Shown here one piece after another: positions 25,691 through 35,812 of a DNA stretch of 64,000 nucleotides. The stretch is from Goleter apudmare HA4340-LM2 (GTDB lineage: Bacteria; Cyanobacteriota; Cyanobacteriia; Cyanobacteriales; Nostocaceae): NCBI GenBank assembly GCA_019359495.1, contig JAHHHF010000088.1:1-64000 (forward strand), written 5' to 3'. The position numbers and the translations under genes are program-made. Under the pieces are notes generated by a model, which saw only the letters and a list, made by a program, of their open reading frames with translations, was not told the DNA's origin and did no database searches. Numbering within the stretch: position 1 is the first letter of the stretch; the number at the start of each line of letters is the position of its first letter.

Positions 25691-26857
25691 ATGTCTATTC
25701 GTCCTGTCTATCTTGATAATCACGCCACTACCCCTGTTGATGAAAGGGTGTTAGCGGCAATGCTACCTTACTTTAGGGAAATTTTTGGTAATCCAGCTAG
25801 TAATAGTCATGTTTACGGTTGGGAAGCTGAAGCAGCTGTTAAACAAACACGAGAAGTATTAGCAGCAGCTATCAACGCCTCACCAGAAGAAATTGTTTTT
25901 ACCAGTGGGGCGACGGAAGCGAATAATTTGGCGATTAAAGGCGTGGCTGAGGCTTATTTTCAAAAAGGTCAACATATTATTACGGTGGCGACGGAACATA
26001 AGGCAGTTTTAGATCCTTGCCAATATTTAAAAACTCTCGGTTTTGAAATTACTATTCTCCCTGTCCAAAAAGATGGATTAATTAATTTAACTGAGTTGGA
26101 ACAAGTTATCCGTCCTGAGACAATTTTGGTGTCGGTGATGGCTGCAAATAATGAAATTGGTGTGTTGCAGCCAATAGCAGAAATTGGGGAAATATGTAGA
26201 CATCGCCAAATCCTCTTCCACACCGATGCTGCCCAAGCTATTGGTAAAATCCCTTTGGATGTGCAAGCGTTAAAAATCGACTTAATGTCGCTAACAGCAC
26301 ATAAAATATACGGAGCAAAAGGTATCGGAGCGCTCTATGTCCGCAGGCGTAACCTCAGAGTCCAACTTGCTCCCCAGCAACATGGGGGAGGACACGAGCG
26401 GGGGATGCGTTCTGGTACTTTATATACACCGCAAATTGTCGGCTTTGGTAAAGCTGTGGAAATTGCTTTGGCAGAACAAGTAACTGAAAACCAACGCCTT
26501 TTGGAACTTAGACAAAAATTGTGGGGACAAATCTCAACTTTGCCAGGAATTCACCTCAACGGACATCCTACACAGCGACTAGCGGGAAATTTAAATATTA
26601 GTGTTGAGGGAGTAGATGGGGCTGCACTGTCCCTAGGATTGCAGCCAGTGGTGGCGGTGTCTTCCGGTTCTGCTTGCACCTCAACCAACACTGCACCCTC
26701 TCATGTGCTGACAGCACTGGGAAACTCCGAACAGTTAGCTTATGCCTCAGTCAGGTTTGGTATAGGACGGTTTAATACCCCAGAGGAGATGGATATTGTA
26801 GCGAAACAGGCGATCGCTACTATTGAAAGTTTACGCAAACAAGCAACTTTGGTGTAG
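25691..26857 (+). CDS. iscS: Cysteine desulfurase (IscS/NifS family)
   Basis: 388 residues from ATG 25691 (MSIRPVYLDNHATTPVD); in-frame starts upstream at 25616 and 25652 are possible but add a non-homologous stretch. A PLP enzyme that takes sulfur from cysteine for Fe-S cluster and other sulfur pathways. Lys of the Schiff base in TAHKIYGAKGIG, active Cys in SSGSACTSTNTAPSH, and the pocket GATEANNLAIKG. No iscU or iscA is adjacent. Being a group I enzyme (short loop), it could act in Fe-S assembly together with the NifU-like scaffold at 36277; this is inferred. Confidence 0.93.
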   Translation: MSIRPVYLDNHATTPVDERVLAAMLPYFREIFGNPASNSHVYGWEAEAAVKQTREVLAAAINASPEEIVFTSGATEANNLAIKGVAEAYFQKGQHIITVATEHKAVLDPCQYLKTLGFEITILPVQKDGLINLTELEQVIRPETILVSVMAANNEIGVLQPIAEIGEICRHRQILFHTDAAQAIGKIPLDVQALKIDLMSLTAHKIYGAKGIGALYVRRRNLRVQLAPQQHGGGHERGMRSGTLYTPQIVGFGKAVEIALAEQVTENQRLLELRQKLWGQISTLPGIHLNGHPTQRLAGNLNISVEGVDGAALSLGLQPVVAVSSGSACTSTNTAPSHVLTALGNSEQLAYASVRFGIGRFNTPEEMDIVAKQAIATIESLRKQATLV

Positions 26858-26934
26858 AAAAGATACGGATATCAGGGGGAATGATACTATATTCCATAAC
26901 ATTTGGATACACATACAACAACCTGTAAAAGCAA

Positions 26935-26954
26935 GGGCGAACGGTTGTTCGCCC
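26935..26954. terminator. Bidirectional terminator-like hairpin
   Basis: GGGCGAAC / GTTCGCCC with loop GGTT, between the convergent ends of the desulfurase and cyanophycinase-like genes. A near copy (GGGCGAA / TTCGCCC) sits between two other convergent genes at 42826-42845. Confidence 0.5.
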
Positions 26955-26965
26955 CTACGTGCTAC

Positions 26966-27985
26966 TCAATACGGATTGTAATCAATCCTACCCCGCTTGA
27001 CACTCCTGTAATAGTGCCCTGATTTCGGTGGGTTTTTGAGATTGAATGTTTCACCACTACGCAGTTTCCAAATTTTGTAGTTAGAAAAGGTGAGAGGAGT
27101 CCGGGGTTGACATACTTCTGGCATATGGTCGCCGAGTACTAAGTATACTGCACCTCTGCCGATAACTTTTGCCAAACCACTTTTATCTATAACAACTGAA
27201 GTACTTTCACTCACTGCTATGCCTAAAACACTTCTCGATACACCATCTTTGATCTGACGGGCAATAAAAGCCATAATTCGACCCATTCTTTCCCGCCTGT
27301 CGAAGTGCGTATCAATGATAGTTCCTTGCAAATTCGGCCATTTGAACAAGTTGTAAGTAAAGGTAATGTCGCGGTAGGGATCTTCGAGTGCATCCCTAGT
27401 TTCAATACCTTTTTCGGAAGAAGCGCAAGCGTCGTAGACATATTCACTTTGGATCATTGCACCCGCACTGGTGCCCCCAATACCACCGCCTTTGGCGTAG
27501 ACTGCTTGCACTGCACTCTCCAGCTTAGTACCTTTCCAATTGCGGATGTATTTGCATTGGTCGCCACCAGCGAAGAAAATCACACCAGCTTTTTTGACTT
27601 TATCTACAATCTCAGTTCTGTTAGCCTGTTGGCGATCGCTAATCACAAGAGTCTCCACAGATTTCACGCCTTTCATGGCAGAAATCACCCGATTGTATTC
27701 GTAGTCACCGGAAGCGCGGATCACTACAACATCAATTTTAGTCGAGCAGTTAGTACATCCTCTCACCTGGTTGATCATCCACTGGATAGCCTCCTCAACA
27801 TCCGGGCCACCTCCTCCTAAGCTCAAGATAGGCCCAGCTAAGGAGGGCGGAATATAGGCAGTCTTGTCCTCAAAATAGGGTGTTGATTCTACTGTAAGAT
27901 AGGTTGTGAGATAGCCTCTCAACTTTTGCAACTGGTTTCCTACAGTCTTCCAGCACTTTGCAATCTTTGGGAATGCCTTTGTCAT
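26966..27985 (-). CDS. Cyanophycinase-like peptidase (S51 family)
   Basis: 339 residues from ATG 27985 (a TTG 18 bases earlier is in frame). The nucleophile elbow is GGGIGGTSAGAMIQS (Ser). PILSLGGGGPDVEEAIQWMI near the start and DQCKYIRNWKG match the S51 fold of cyanophycinase, which cleaves the storage polymer cyanophycin to beta-Asp-Arg dipeptides. An additional N-terminal stretch of about 40 residues and three unusual cysteines (GCTNCSTK, YDACASS) mark this as a divergent member, so substrate identity is not certain. Confidence 0.85.
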   Translation of the reverse strand: MTKAFPKIAKCWKTVGNQLQKLRGYLTTYLTVESTPYFEDKTAYIPPSLAGPILSLGGGGPDVEEAIQWMINQVRGCTNCSTKIDVVVIRASGDYEYNRVISAMKGVKSVETLVISDRQQANRTEIVDKVKKAGVIFFAGGDQCKYIRNWKGTKLESAVQAVYAKGGGIGGTSAGAMIQSEYVYDACASSEKGIETRDALEDPYRDITFTYNLFKWPNLQGTIIDTHFDRRERMGRIMAFIARQIKDGVSRSVLGIAVSESTSVVIDKSGLAKVIGRGAVYLVLGDHMPEVCQPRTPLTFSNYKIWKLRSGETFNLKNPPKSGHYYRSVKRGRIDYNPY

Positions 27986-28132
27986 ACTAATTTTCTGGCG
28001 CAAACTGCGAATATTGCTAACTTTCGCACCAGAAGGGGTAGGATTCCCAGCGTACAGGTCTTGTTGTGTTTTTTAACGCCAAAATAACGCAGAGTGAACA
28101 TTTTTCCTCTGCGTTAATGTAATTTATGACAT

Positions 28133-29323
28133 CTAATACCACAAAACTTGCGATCGCTCTTGTACAACTCGTTGATAAACGACCTCGGTTTTCTGGGCTA
28201 GGAGGGGCCAGCTAAAGCGCCGTCCTAAATCCTCATAAGCATTATCTACCAACCATTGACGATAGCCAGGATTTTTCAACACCTCTAATATTCCCCAGGC
28301 GATGGAATCGGCATTGTTCACCCAAGTCACAATCCCTGTTTTGGTGTGTTGTACCACTTCTGGAAAACCGCCTGTATCCGAAACTACTACGGGGACACGA
28401 GAGGCAAAGCTCTCTAAAGCCACAATCCCAAATGGTTCATAAAGACTAGGAAACACTGCACAGTCAGCCACTGTCTGGAATTTGTCTAAGTATTCATCGG
28501 AGAGAAACCCAGTAAAATAGCACTTGTGCCAAATTCCCAAATCCCAGGCTTGACGCTTAAGATGGTCGGTATTGCCACCACCGACAATGACGAATTTCAC
28601 TTTACCGCCCATTTCCCAAAGTACCTTGGGCGCAGCGTTGAGCAAAAGAGGCACACCCTTTTCATAAGTCATCCGCCCGACGTAGTAAACGATGTTTTCG
28701 TTGTCATCCGCAAAACGGCGACGAAAATCCTGGGCGTGAAAATCTTGGTGGTGCTGTTTCTTTTCTGGGCGAATCCCGTTATAGATTACGTCTACTTTGT
28801 CCCAAGGACTATGTAGTGCTCTGGCTACTTCAGAGCGCATATATTCGCTACACACAATCACTCGCCAAGCATTGTAAACCAACAAATCTTCTTTGTTGCC
28901 AATGTAGCGTTGGGTTTCAGTATGAATACCGTTATAGCGCCCGTATTCTGTAGCGTGAATTGTGGCGATTAGGGGGATTTTAAAATTATGCTTGAGAGCG
29001 ATCGCTGCATCCCCAACTAACCAATCATGGGCATGAACTAAATCAAAGGGCCCTTCTTCCAAAATTAACTTACCCCCGTGATGCCCCATGCTCCCATTCA
29101 AGTTGACTACCCAGTGGAAGAAATCATTACCAGCAGCGACTGGTACTCGATGTACGTGAACTCCTTCTACTACCTCATACATTGATGCCTGACCAAACTC
29201 AGTGGTAATCAGGTGGACTTCATGTCCTAGTTTGACTAGTTCCGGGTACAACTCCGCCACATGACGAGCAATACCGCCTACTATCCTCGGTGGAAATTCC
29301 CAACTCAGTACTAGTATTTTCAT
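28133..29323 (-). CDS. Glycosyltransferase family 4 protein
   Basis: 396 residues with the GT-B fold. N-terminal glycine-rich loop WEFPPRIVGGIARHVAELY, HAHDWLVGDAAIALKH, and the donor site YVGRMTYEKGVPLLL. The acidic pair lies in SLYEPFGIVALESFASRVPV (E-x7-E), followed by DTGGFPEVVQHTKTG. This is the layout of glycogen-synthase-like or sugar-nucleotide-dependent retaining transferases of family 4. Donor and acceptor cannot be read from sequence. Confidence 0.92.
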   Translation of the reverse strand: MKILVLSWEFPPRIVGGIARHVAELYPELVKLGHEVHLITTEFGQASMYEVVEGVHVHRVPVAAGNDFFHWVVNLNGSMGHHGGKLILEEGPFDLVHAHDWLVGDAAIALKHNFKIPLIATIHATEYGRYNGIHTETQRYIGNKEDLLVYNAWRVIVCSEYMRSEVARALHSPWDKVDVIYNGIRPEKKQHHQDFHAQDFRRRFADDNENIVYYVGRMTYEKGVPLLLNAAPKVLWEMGGKVKFVIVGGGNTDHLKRQAWDLGIWHKCYFTGFLSDEYLDKFQTVADCAVFPSLYEPFGIVALESFASRVPVVVSDTGGFPEVVQHTKTGIVTWVNNADSIAWGILEVLKNPGYRQWLVDNAYEDLGRRFSWPLLAQKTEVVYQRVVQERSQVLWY

Positions 29324-29600
29324 TCACTAGACTCCCCGATGCTTTACAAATCACTAAAAAACTAAATTTATCTCAAGGCACAAGGACGGGTATTGCAGTA
29401 AGCATATTTACTAGAATTGTGCGATTTTTCCACAGATTTTTGGATTAAGCTTATTAAAAGGTTATCAATACTCAGAAATGGACAATATACTTCTACTCCC
29501 ACCCACCTTTGGCAAATTTTCTTGGGCTGTAATAGAAGTACACCATCTGCCAGATACTTGGACGATGTGGAAAATCTTAATTATGTTCCTTTATCGAAAA
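29324..29600. other. Gene-free stretch between glycosyltransferase and lepA
   Basis: I see no supported gene here; an open frame across 29417-29668 has no start signal, no family resemblance and crosses a hairpin. Confidence 0.5.
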
Positions 29601-29604
29601 ATGG

Positions 29605-29636
29605 GGCGAGGGGAGAAACCATTCACCCCCCTCGCC
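29605..29636 (-). terminator. Probable terminator of lepA
   Basis: Stem GGCGAGGGG / CCCCTCGCC (nine pairs); on the minus strand it is followed by CCATTTTTCG. It lies 80 bases past the lepA stop, behind a shorter hairpin at 29697-29711. Confidence 0.55.
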
Positions 29637-29715
29637 TGCTCCATCTTGTAGTTTTTATACTTGATTAGCCTCAAGTATTGACAGTGCTCAAAGAATTGGG
29701 AAAAATTCCCACAAA

Positions 29716-31527
29716 TTAACTTTGATCTAAGCGTAGTACGGCCATAAATGCTTCCTGGGGTACATCTACTGTACCTACAGACTTCATCCGTTTTTTACCT
29801 TTGGCTTGTTTCTGCAAGAGTTTCTTCTTCCGGCTGATGTCACCGCCGTAGCACTTAGCAAGCACATCTTTTCGTAAAGCGGGGATGTGTTCACTGGCGA
29901 TGACTTTACTGCCAATTGAAGCCTGAATTGGGACTTTGAATTGATGGCGGGGAATTAATTCTTTGAGTTTTTCTGCCATTGACCGCCCGACGTTGTAAGC
30001 TTTATCCCGGTGGACAATCATCGCCAAGGAATCTACCGGATCACCGTTAATCATGATATCCAGTTTCACCAAAGGATTTTCGCGGTAGCCGATGAGGTGA
30101 TATTCCATACTAGCGTAACCACGCGATCGTGATTTCATTTGGTCAAAAAAGTCGGTGACAACCTCCGCCAAAGGCAACTCATAAGTGAGCGTGGTGCGTC
30201 CTTGGGTGAGATATTTCATATCCTTGAAAACACCGCGTCGGTTTTGTGACAACTCCATCAACGTGCCAACGTAGACTTCTGGCGTAATCATTTCTACTTT
30301 GACATAGGGTTCCTCAATCTTTTCCCGGTCGTTAGGAGCGGGTAAGTGGCTAGGATTATCAATGTAAAGTTCTTCGCCCTTCACCGTGGTCACTTTATAA
30401 ACTACCGAAGGGGCGGTAATAATTAAGTCTAGATTGTACTCCCGCTCCAAGCGTTCCTGGACAATTTCCATGTGCAACAGACCTAAGAACCCACAACGGA
30501 AACCAAATCCCATAGCGCTAGAGGTTTCTGGTTCATAGTGTAGTGCCGCGTCGTTGAGTTCGAGTTTTTCTAAGGCTTCCCGCAAGTCTTCAAATTGGTC
30601 AGCATCAATGGGGAACATCCCACAAAACACCATCGGGTTAGCTTCTGTGTAACCGGGTAAAGGTGCTGCGGCTTTAGCATTGGCGAGGGTAATTGTATCT
30701 CCTACTCGCGCATCGGCTACGGCTTTAATGGCTGCGCCTAGGTAGCCTACTTCCCCAGCGTGGAGTTCTTCCACTTGCTTTTGAGTGGGCGAGAGAACAC
30801 CTAGCTCGTCAATGACATATTCTTTCTCAGACGCCATCAAATAAATGCGATCGCCCTTTTTCAACGTACCATCCATCACCCGGAAATAGACAATCACGCC
30901 ACGATAGCTGTCGTAGTAACTATCAAAAATTAATGCCCGTAAGCGTTCATTGACTGTATTAGGGGCTGGTGGTACCCGCTCGACAATTGCTTCTAAAATC
31001 TCAGGAATACCAATACCCTCTTTGGCAGAGGCTAAAATCGCCCCACTGCAATCTAGACCGATGATTTCTTCAATCTCACCAATTACCCGGTCTGGATCTG
31101 CTCCTGGCAAGTCAATTTTATTCAACACTGGGATAATCTCTAGGTTATGCTCCAGCGCTAAATACACATTGGCCAAGGTTTGCGCTTCCACACCTTGGGA
31201 AGCGTCTACAACCAAGAGTGCCCCTTCACAAGCAGCCAGAGAGCGCGACACCTCATAGGAAAAGTCCACGTGCCCTGGCGTATCAATTAAGTTCAGTACA
31301 TACTGCTGACCATCTTTGGCTGTGTAGTTCATCCGGGCAGCTTGCAGCTTAATTGTAATGCCGCGCTCCCGTTCCAAATCCATATTGTCGAGAAACTGTT
31401 CCTTCATCTGTCGGTCATCAACCGTACCAGTAGCTTGTAGTAAGCGATCGGCTAGGGTTGATTTCCCGTGGTCGATGTGGGCAATAATACAGAAATTGCG
31501 AATGCGAACTGCGGGAACGTCAGTCAT
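29716..31527 (-). CDS. lepA: Elongation factor 4 (LepA)
   Basis: 603 residues, the usual length. A ribosome-bound GTPase that back-translocates or rescues stalled ribosomes. G1 [16 protein letters not shown]2 RERGITIK, G3 [13 protein letters not shown]4 NKIDLP. The LepA-specific C-terminal domain ends with [18 protein letters not shown], followed by [13 protein letters not shown]. Complete. ATG behind no strong Shine-Dalgarno site. Confidence 0.98.
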   Translation of the reverse strand: MTDVPAVRIRNFCIIAHIDHGKSTLADRLLQATGTVDDRQMKEQFLDNMDLERERGITIKLQAARMNYTAKDGQQYVLNLIDTPGHVDFSYEVSRSLAACEGALLVVDASQGVEAQTLANVYLALEHNLEIIPVLNKIDLPGADPDRVIGEIEEIIGLDCSGAILASAKEGIGIPEILEAIVERVPPAPNTVNERLRALIFDSYYDSYRGVIVYFRVMDGTLKKGDRIYLMASEKEYVIDELGVLSPTQKQVEELHAGEVGYLGAAIKAVADARVGDTITLANAKAAAPLPGYTEANPMVFCGMFPIDADQFEDLREALEKLELNDAALHYEPETSSAMGFGFRCGFLGLLHMEIVQERLEREYNLDLIITAPSVVYKVTTVKGEELYIDNPSHLPAPNDREKIEEPYVKVEMITPEVYVGTLMELSQNRRGVFKDMKYLTQGRTTLTYELPLAEVVTDFFDQMKSRSRGYASMEYHLIGYRENPLVKLDIMINGDPVDSLAMIVHRDKAYNVGRSMAEKLKELIPRHQFKVPIQASIGSKVIASEHIPALRKDVLAKCYGGDISRKKKLLQKQAKGKKRMKSVGTVDVPQEAFMAVLRLDQS

Positions 31528-32107
31528 ATACTATCTTTGCTGAAGCAGCAACCAAGGTTAATAAAGCTATTTACTTCATGTATTTTAATGCTTTCTTCGC
31601 CCAGGAGGCGGCAAATTGGGGAATGGGGTGTTTGTCATTTGTTATTGGTCATTTGTCAAGAGTGGAGATGGAGACGCTCCGCCTCCAGTCAAGGGTTATT
31701 TCCTCTGCTCCCATTCCCGAATCCCGAACCAACAAGGGTAATACCCCATTACCCGATCTTGATCGCAGCAGGTATACTTTCAAGAATCTATAAAAGTCTA
31801 TATTCTCGCTGCTGGTATTCATCAACTAGGGGCGTACAATAAATATATACAAATACATAGTGTAGAGTTCACAGGCAATTGCCAACCGTAATTGCTCATA
31901 GGTACTCCTTTACTGACAAAACTTCTAGAGCAATTTTCTAGTAAGTTATATAATAATTGCCACTTGCAACCAGAAGCTGTTACTTTGGTGGTATTTCGGG
32001 GAACTATGTAGCTATAACTTTTTACACTTGTCAGTAAACTAACCCGAAATCAGAATATGGCTGCTTTACAAAGCTTTTGACAAAACAAATTCTGAGTATA
32101 TAAACCT
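31528..32107. repeat. Gene-free stretch with STRR heptamers and a dispersed hairpin
   Basis: From 31631 to 31658 four heptamers run in tandem: TTTGTCA TTTGTTA TTGG.. TTTGTCA. At about 31662-31690 lies the hairpin motif GGAGACGCTCCGCCTCC, also found at 47621-47648. The rest, AT-rich, is the probable promoter region of the next gene. No coding frame is supported. Confidence 0.5.
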
Positions 32108-32344
32108 ATGAATATGAAAGAGAAATCTGCCGACGCGGACAACAGACACGCCGATAAGGTAGAACTTGCTGTCCACTTAGATTCTGAGTTAGTGGAGCAA
32201 ATTCAGCACTTAACTAATGACCCCAGTAAGGTCATTGAAGTAGCAATTCGCCAATGGTTAAGAGGAGAGGTTTCCAGAGATGATGAACTGACACGCACAC
32301 CTAAACGTGTACCTATTCCGCCCAGGGGGGAATGGAATGATTAG
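32108..32344 (+). CDS. Small ribbon-helix-helix-like protein
   Basis: 78 residues. The central part KVELAVHLDSELVEQIQHLT is the strand-helix of a ribbon-helix-helix fold, and VIEVAIRQWLRGEV the second helix; a Pro/Arg-rich tail (RTPKRVPIPPRGEWND) follows. Proteins of this type bind DNA as dimers or serve as antitoxins. No toxin is adjacent; the next gene, 136 bases on, is a histidine kinase in the same direction. Role uncertain. Confidence 0.6.
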   Translation: MNMKEKSADADNRHADKVELAVHLDSELVEQIQHLTNDPSKVIEVAIRQWLRGEVSRDDELTRTPKRVPIPPRGEWND

Positions 32345-32480
32345 CTTCATGAATCAACTGTAACTTCAAAATAAAAAAAAACACCAACTCAGGATACCAA
32401 AGCTGTAATATTTTATGCCAAACTTTAAGCAGCTTTAACAACTCAGTTGTTGGCTGCTATTTTTCTATCTAACCCGATTA

Positions 32481-34238
32481 ATGACTATTAGTGCCAATTC
32501 CCAATTGCCTCACTTATTCTCCCAAAATTTGGAATCTGTTACTAATCAGACTGGTGTCCCAATACCACCTCTAGGAGCCGAGTTGGTTTATACGCAAGAC
32601 GGCACGGGACGCTATCTGACTTTCGATTGGCAGCAAAGTGAACTGCTGGGGTTGAATCCCCAGCAGCTAGTCGATGACTTGAATGACCATGAAACCTTTG
32701 TTCCTGTAGATAAAGCGGCTTATCTAGAAAAGATACATCGGGTTTTGACAAGTTTGATACCGGAAAAAGTGCAGTGCTGGTTTAGGCACAAACAGGAGTT
32801 GTTTGAGTTGGAGTTAGTCATTAGTCCGGTGATGCCAAAATTAGGTAAAGCTGCCACCACAGTTTTAGTGATGGGACGTTTAATACAGGCAACAGTTAAC
32901 AAAAAAGTAGCCAAAATAGTATCAAAAACACCCACACAGATAGAATTAGCGTTACGTTCTCAGCAGCACCAGAAACTAGTAAACCGAATTACCAGAAATA
33001 TTCGACGGACATTAGATTTAGATATTATTTGGCAACAAACCGTTGACAGTTTGGGAAAAGCACTGCGGCTAGAACGCTGTATTATTTGTCCTTACAAACC
33101 TTCTAGTGTAAAAGTACAAGTGATCGCAGAGTATCACCAGCCAGAACGAAAATCAATGCGGGGTGTAGAAATAGACGTAGTAGCTGAACCTGCTTTTGCT
33201 CAGGCATTGGCAACTCTGGAACCAGTTGTCAGGGAAATACACGGGTATAATTTATGCCCACAGCAAAAAATTTTAGTGGTGGCTACATCTTATCAAGACC
33301 AAGCTAATGGATTGATTGCTTTGAGTTTGCAAGATGAATGCTACCCGTTAACCGAATCGGAAATCGAACTAGCCAAAGAAGTAGCAGATCAGTTGGGGAC
33401 AGCGATCGCTCATGCTACTCTCTACAAAGAATTAGAAGTAGCTCGTCAAAAAGCCGAAGAGGCCTCCCGTCTCAAAAGCGAATTTCTCGCCAATGTATCC
33501 CATGAGATTCGTACCCCTCTAAATGGCATGATTGGCTTTTTAAAGTTGATTTTGGAGGGAATGGCAGACGATCCTGAAGAACAAAATCAGTTTCTCTCGG
33601 AAGCGCACCACTTATCAATACACCTGCTGGATATCGTCAGCGATATTTTGGACATTGCCAAAATCGAAGCCGGGAAAATGGAGCTAGATTGCGCTCCAGT
33701 TAAACTAGATGAATTATTTAGTGACGTAGATAATTTTATGCGTCCCCAGGCCCAGATGCGAAACCTCAGCTTTCGGATGAAAATGCCTGTTACCTCTGAT
33801 GAAATAGTTGTCCAAGGTAATTACCAAAGGCTACTCCAAGTCATGCTTAACTTGGTGAATAATGCCATCAAATTTACTCAGGAAGGCGGGGTAACTGTCA
33901 GCGCTGATATCGTCCTGAAAAAAGCCAAATTCCAAGAACAGCAGTTTCCGGGGATGGTGAGAGTACGCGTTGCAGATACTGGCATTGGTGTATCTCTAGA
34001 CAAGCAAGATAAACTGTTTCAATTATTTTCTCAGGTGGACGGCTCCCGTACTCGTCAATATGGCGGTACTGGTTTAGGGCTAGCAATATCCCAGAAGTTA
34101 GTAGAGGCTATGGGCGGTGAGGTACATTTTTACAGTCTTGGCGAGGGGCTGGGTTCAACAGTGACATTTACTGTGCCCCTATATCAACAACCTGTGATTG
34201 TGTCTGCTATTGAGAGCGACTCAGATTGTGTATTTTAA
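32481..34238 (+). CDS. GAF-domain sensor histidine kinase
   Basis: 585 residues. An N-terminal PAS-like segment (about 27-130) is followed by a GAF domain (about 150-310; LDLDIIWQQTVDSLGKAL near the start). Next come a helical linker and the kinase core: H-box HEIRTPLNGMIGF, N-box LQVMLNLVNNAIKFTQEG, G1 VADTGIGVSL, F-box LFQLFSQVDG, G2 GGTGLGLAISQKL. No membrane helix and no receiver, so it is a soluble orthodox kinase that must phosphorylate a separate regulator encoded elsewhere. No chromophore Cys motif of phytochrome type is evident. Confidence 0.92.
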   Translation: MTISANSQLPHLFSQNLESVTNQTGVPIPPLGAELVYTQDGTGRYLTFDWQQSELLGLNPQQLVDDLNDHETFVPVDKAAYLEKIHRVLTSLIPEKVQCWFRHKQELFELELVISPVMPKLGKAATTVLVMGRLIQATVNKKVAKIVSKTPTQIELALRSQQHQKLVNRITRNIRRTLDLDIIWQQTVDSLGKALRLERCIICPYKPSSVKVQVIAEYHQPERKSMRGVEIDVVAEPAFAQALATLEPVVREIHGYNLCPQQKILVVATSYQDQANGLIALSLQDECYPLTESEIELAKEVADQLGTAIAHATLYKELEVARQKAEEASRLKSEFLANVSHEIRTPLNGMIGFLKLILEGMADDPEEQNQFLSEAHHLSIHLLDIVSDILDIAKIEAGKMELDCAPVKLDELFSDVDNFMRPQAQMRNLSFRMKMPVTSDEIVVQGNYQRLLQVMLNLVNNAIKFTQEGGVTVSADIVLKKAKFQEQQFPGMVRVRVADTGIGVSLDKQDKLFQLFSQVDGSRTRQYGGTGLGLAISQKLVEAMGGEVHFYSLGEGLGSTVTFTVPLYQQPVIVSAIESDSDCVF

Positions 34239-34250
34239 ATAATTTTTTCA

Positions 34251-35000
34251 TCATATAGGCAAATTATTTGGGTCGATACCTTGGGATTGTAAATAGGCAA
34301 TTAACTTTTCTTTTTGCTGGCGTTCTTGTTCCGCGCGTTGGCGTTCTTGTTCAATTTGTTCCACTGCCCAAAGTAACAAATTACCTGCGGCATCCCACCA
34401 CCGTAACCAGTAGCCTGTGCGGGCTTCTTTTGTTCCCTGCCAAGTTCCCAAAAATAAGCCCATTGCAGCAATCCAATGGCGACCATTTTCATCGGGTAGT
34501 TGCAACTCGTAGCGCCCATTTTCAAGTTGATAAAATTCCAGTAACCCACCGTTTGGCTCAAAAATCACGTAAATGGGAACTTGCAAGATTTGCTCATAGA
34601 AAAACCATTTTCCCGGTGGATAGGTGCGTTTTACTGAGTATTCTCCGCCTTCAGTATCTGAGAGAAATTCCATCACCACCGCAGGAATATCACCTTCTAG
34701 ATGGGGTGTGTAGCTTTTGCGGTCAGCTAAAATCTGATTTACATTGGGAACATACAACCAGTCTGGTGCTTTGGCAATAAACTGTCCATTGAGTGTTGCA
34801 CAAAGTCCAAAATTTGCAGCGATTAACATTTGGGGTTGGATGAAACCACTGATTTCTAAGCTTTCACGCAAAGCACCAGCCAAGATTGGCTGACCTGTAT
34901 TTTCCACTGGTTCATCCTCTAACTGAAAATCATCTGGCAATGGTTCCCAAGAGATTACCAGTTCCGTTGAGGATTTGCGCTCACTAACCTGGGTTGCCAT
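34251..35000 (-). CDS. Uma2-family putative nuclease
   Basis: 249 residues. A Uma2 (DUF820) restriction-endonuclease-like fold: Pro/Asp-rich N-terminus with PDWLYVPNV and IPAVVMEFLSDTEGGEYSVK (core acidic strand, here Val-Met-Glu-Phe), then FYEQILQVPIYVIFEPNGG. A Gln/Arg/Glu-rich coiled tail follows (AVEQIEQERQRAEQERQQKE). These genes are very numerous in cyanobacteria; their substrate is not established. Complete, unlike the remnant at 16501. Confidence 0.9.
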   Translation of the reverse strand: MATQVSERKSSTELVISWEPLPDDFQLEDEPVENTGQPILAGALRESLEISGFIQPQMLIAANFGLCATLNGQFIAKAPDWLYVPNVNQILADRKSYTPHLEGDIPAVVMEFLSDTEGGEYSVKRTYPPGKWFFYEQILQVPIYVIFEPNGGLLEFYQLENGRYELQLPDENGRHWIAAMGLFLGTWQGTKEARTGYWLRWWDAAGNLLLWAVEQIEQERQRAEQERQQKEKLIAYLQSQGIDPNNLPI

Positions 35001-35164
35001 AAATACTGCCTTCTATTGATTTATTCTCATTTTATCGCTCTCGGTATTTCATTGATAGATCAAGTTAACAGCAGGTGTTAACAAAGTACCGAGTGCCAGA
35101 CCTCTGGGCTGATAATTTGGGAGTTTGGACTAGACTGAATAACAGTGAAGTCAAAGTGGTTACT

Positions 35165-35812
35165 ATGACAGATCCAAACACAGCAAGCGTTTTATTCCAA
35201 ACCGCTTACGCAGGCCGTTACACTTGGGACGCCAACTTTCCTGGTTACAGTGCAGATGTGCAGTTAGTGCAAGGCACACAAACTGACACTGGTATTATTC
35301 GCATTAACCGTAACCTGAGCATAGAAATTACAGGTATTGCAGATGAAGAGGTACAGGAAGGGATATATACCCAGTTACAAGATATGGTGATCCATCGCCA
35401 AAACTCAAGTTTTGAACAGACTCATGACAAGTGTGAGTTTACCCTAGGCAATACAGATGCAATTGGTGTGGTGGAAATTATTGTTAAAAGCGAGTCGCTA
35501 GATTCTCATTATAAAATTCGGGGTGGGGAAATTTGTCAGGTGAGTCGGGCGATCGCTCGCAATGTCTTTGTCATTGATACCCACGAAAGTTTCCAGACAG
35601 GTGCTGGCTACATTGCGACTCGCTATGATGCCACATTCCACAACGCCAAAACCAATGAAGTCATCAGTGTGCTGAAATTTGAAGATACCTATGAAAAATT
35701 TGGTGATTATTATTTATTGACCAAACAGGTTGTACATGAATATCAAGATAGCGATCGCAGTACTACTGAGTTCCGTTACTCTAATATTAAGCTTCTGGGG
35801 GATGGGGCATAG
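35165..35812 (+). CDS. DUF3386-like cyanobacterial protein
   Basis: 215 residues from ATG 35165 (MTDPNTASVLFQTAYAGRYT); an in-frame start at 35075 lies in a non-homologous leader. The sequence is beta-rich throughout (ADVQLVQGTQTDTGIIRINR, EFTLGNTDAIG, YDATFHNAKTNEVISVLKFE). It resembles the conserved DUF3386 family confined to oxygenic phototrophs. No signal peptide, membrane segment or catalytic motif. Function unknown. Confidence 0.8.
   Translation: MTDPNTASVLFQTAYAGRYTWDANFPGYSADVQLVQGTQTDTGIIRINRNLSIEITGIADEEVQEGIYTQLQDMVIHRQNSSFEQTHDKCEFTLGNTDAIGVVEIIVKSESLDSHYKIRGGEICQVSRAIARNVFVIDTHESFQTGAGYIATRYDATFHNAKTNEVISVLKFEDTYEKFGDYYLLTKQVVHEYQDSDRSTTEFRYSNIKLLGDGA

Noticed and set aside
29417-29668. 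83-codon frame between glycosyltransferase and lepA
   Set aside because: No start signal, crosses a strong hairpin, no recognisable family.
32481-34238. Possible phytochrome or cyanobacteriochrome
   Set aside because: GAF region has no chromophore-binding Cys-His motif that I can see; described as a plain GAF histidine kinase.
35075-35164. N-terminal extension of the DUF3386-like protein
   Set aside because: The 30 residues before MTDPNT have no protein-like pattern and overlap the likely leader.
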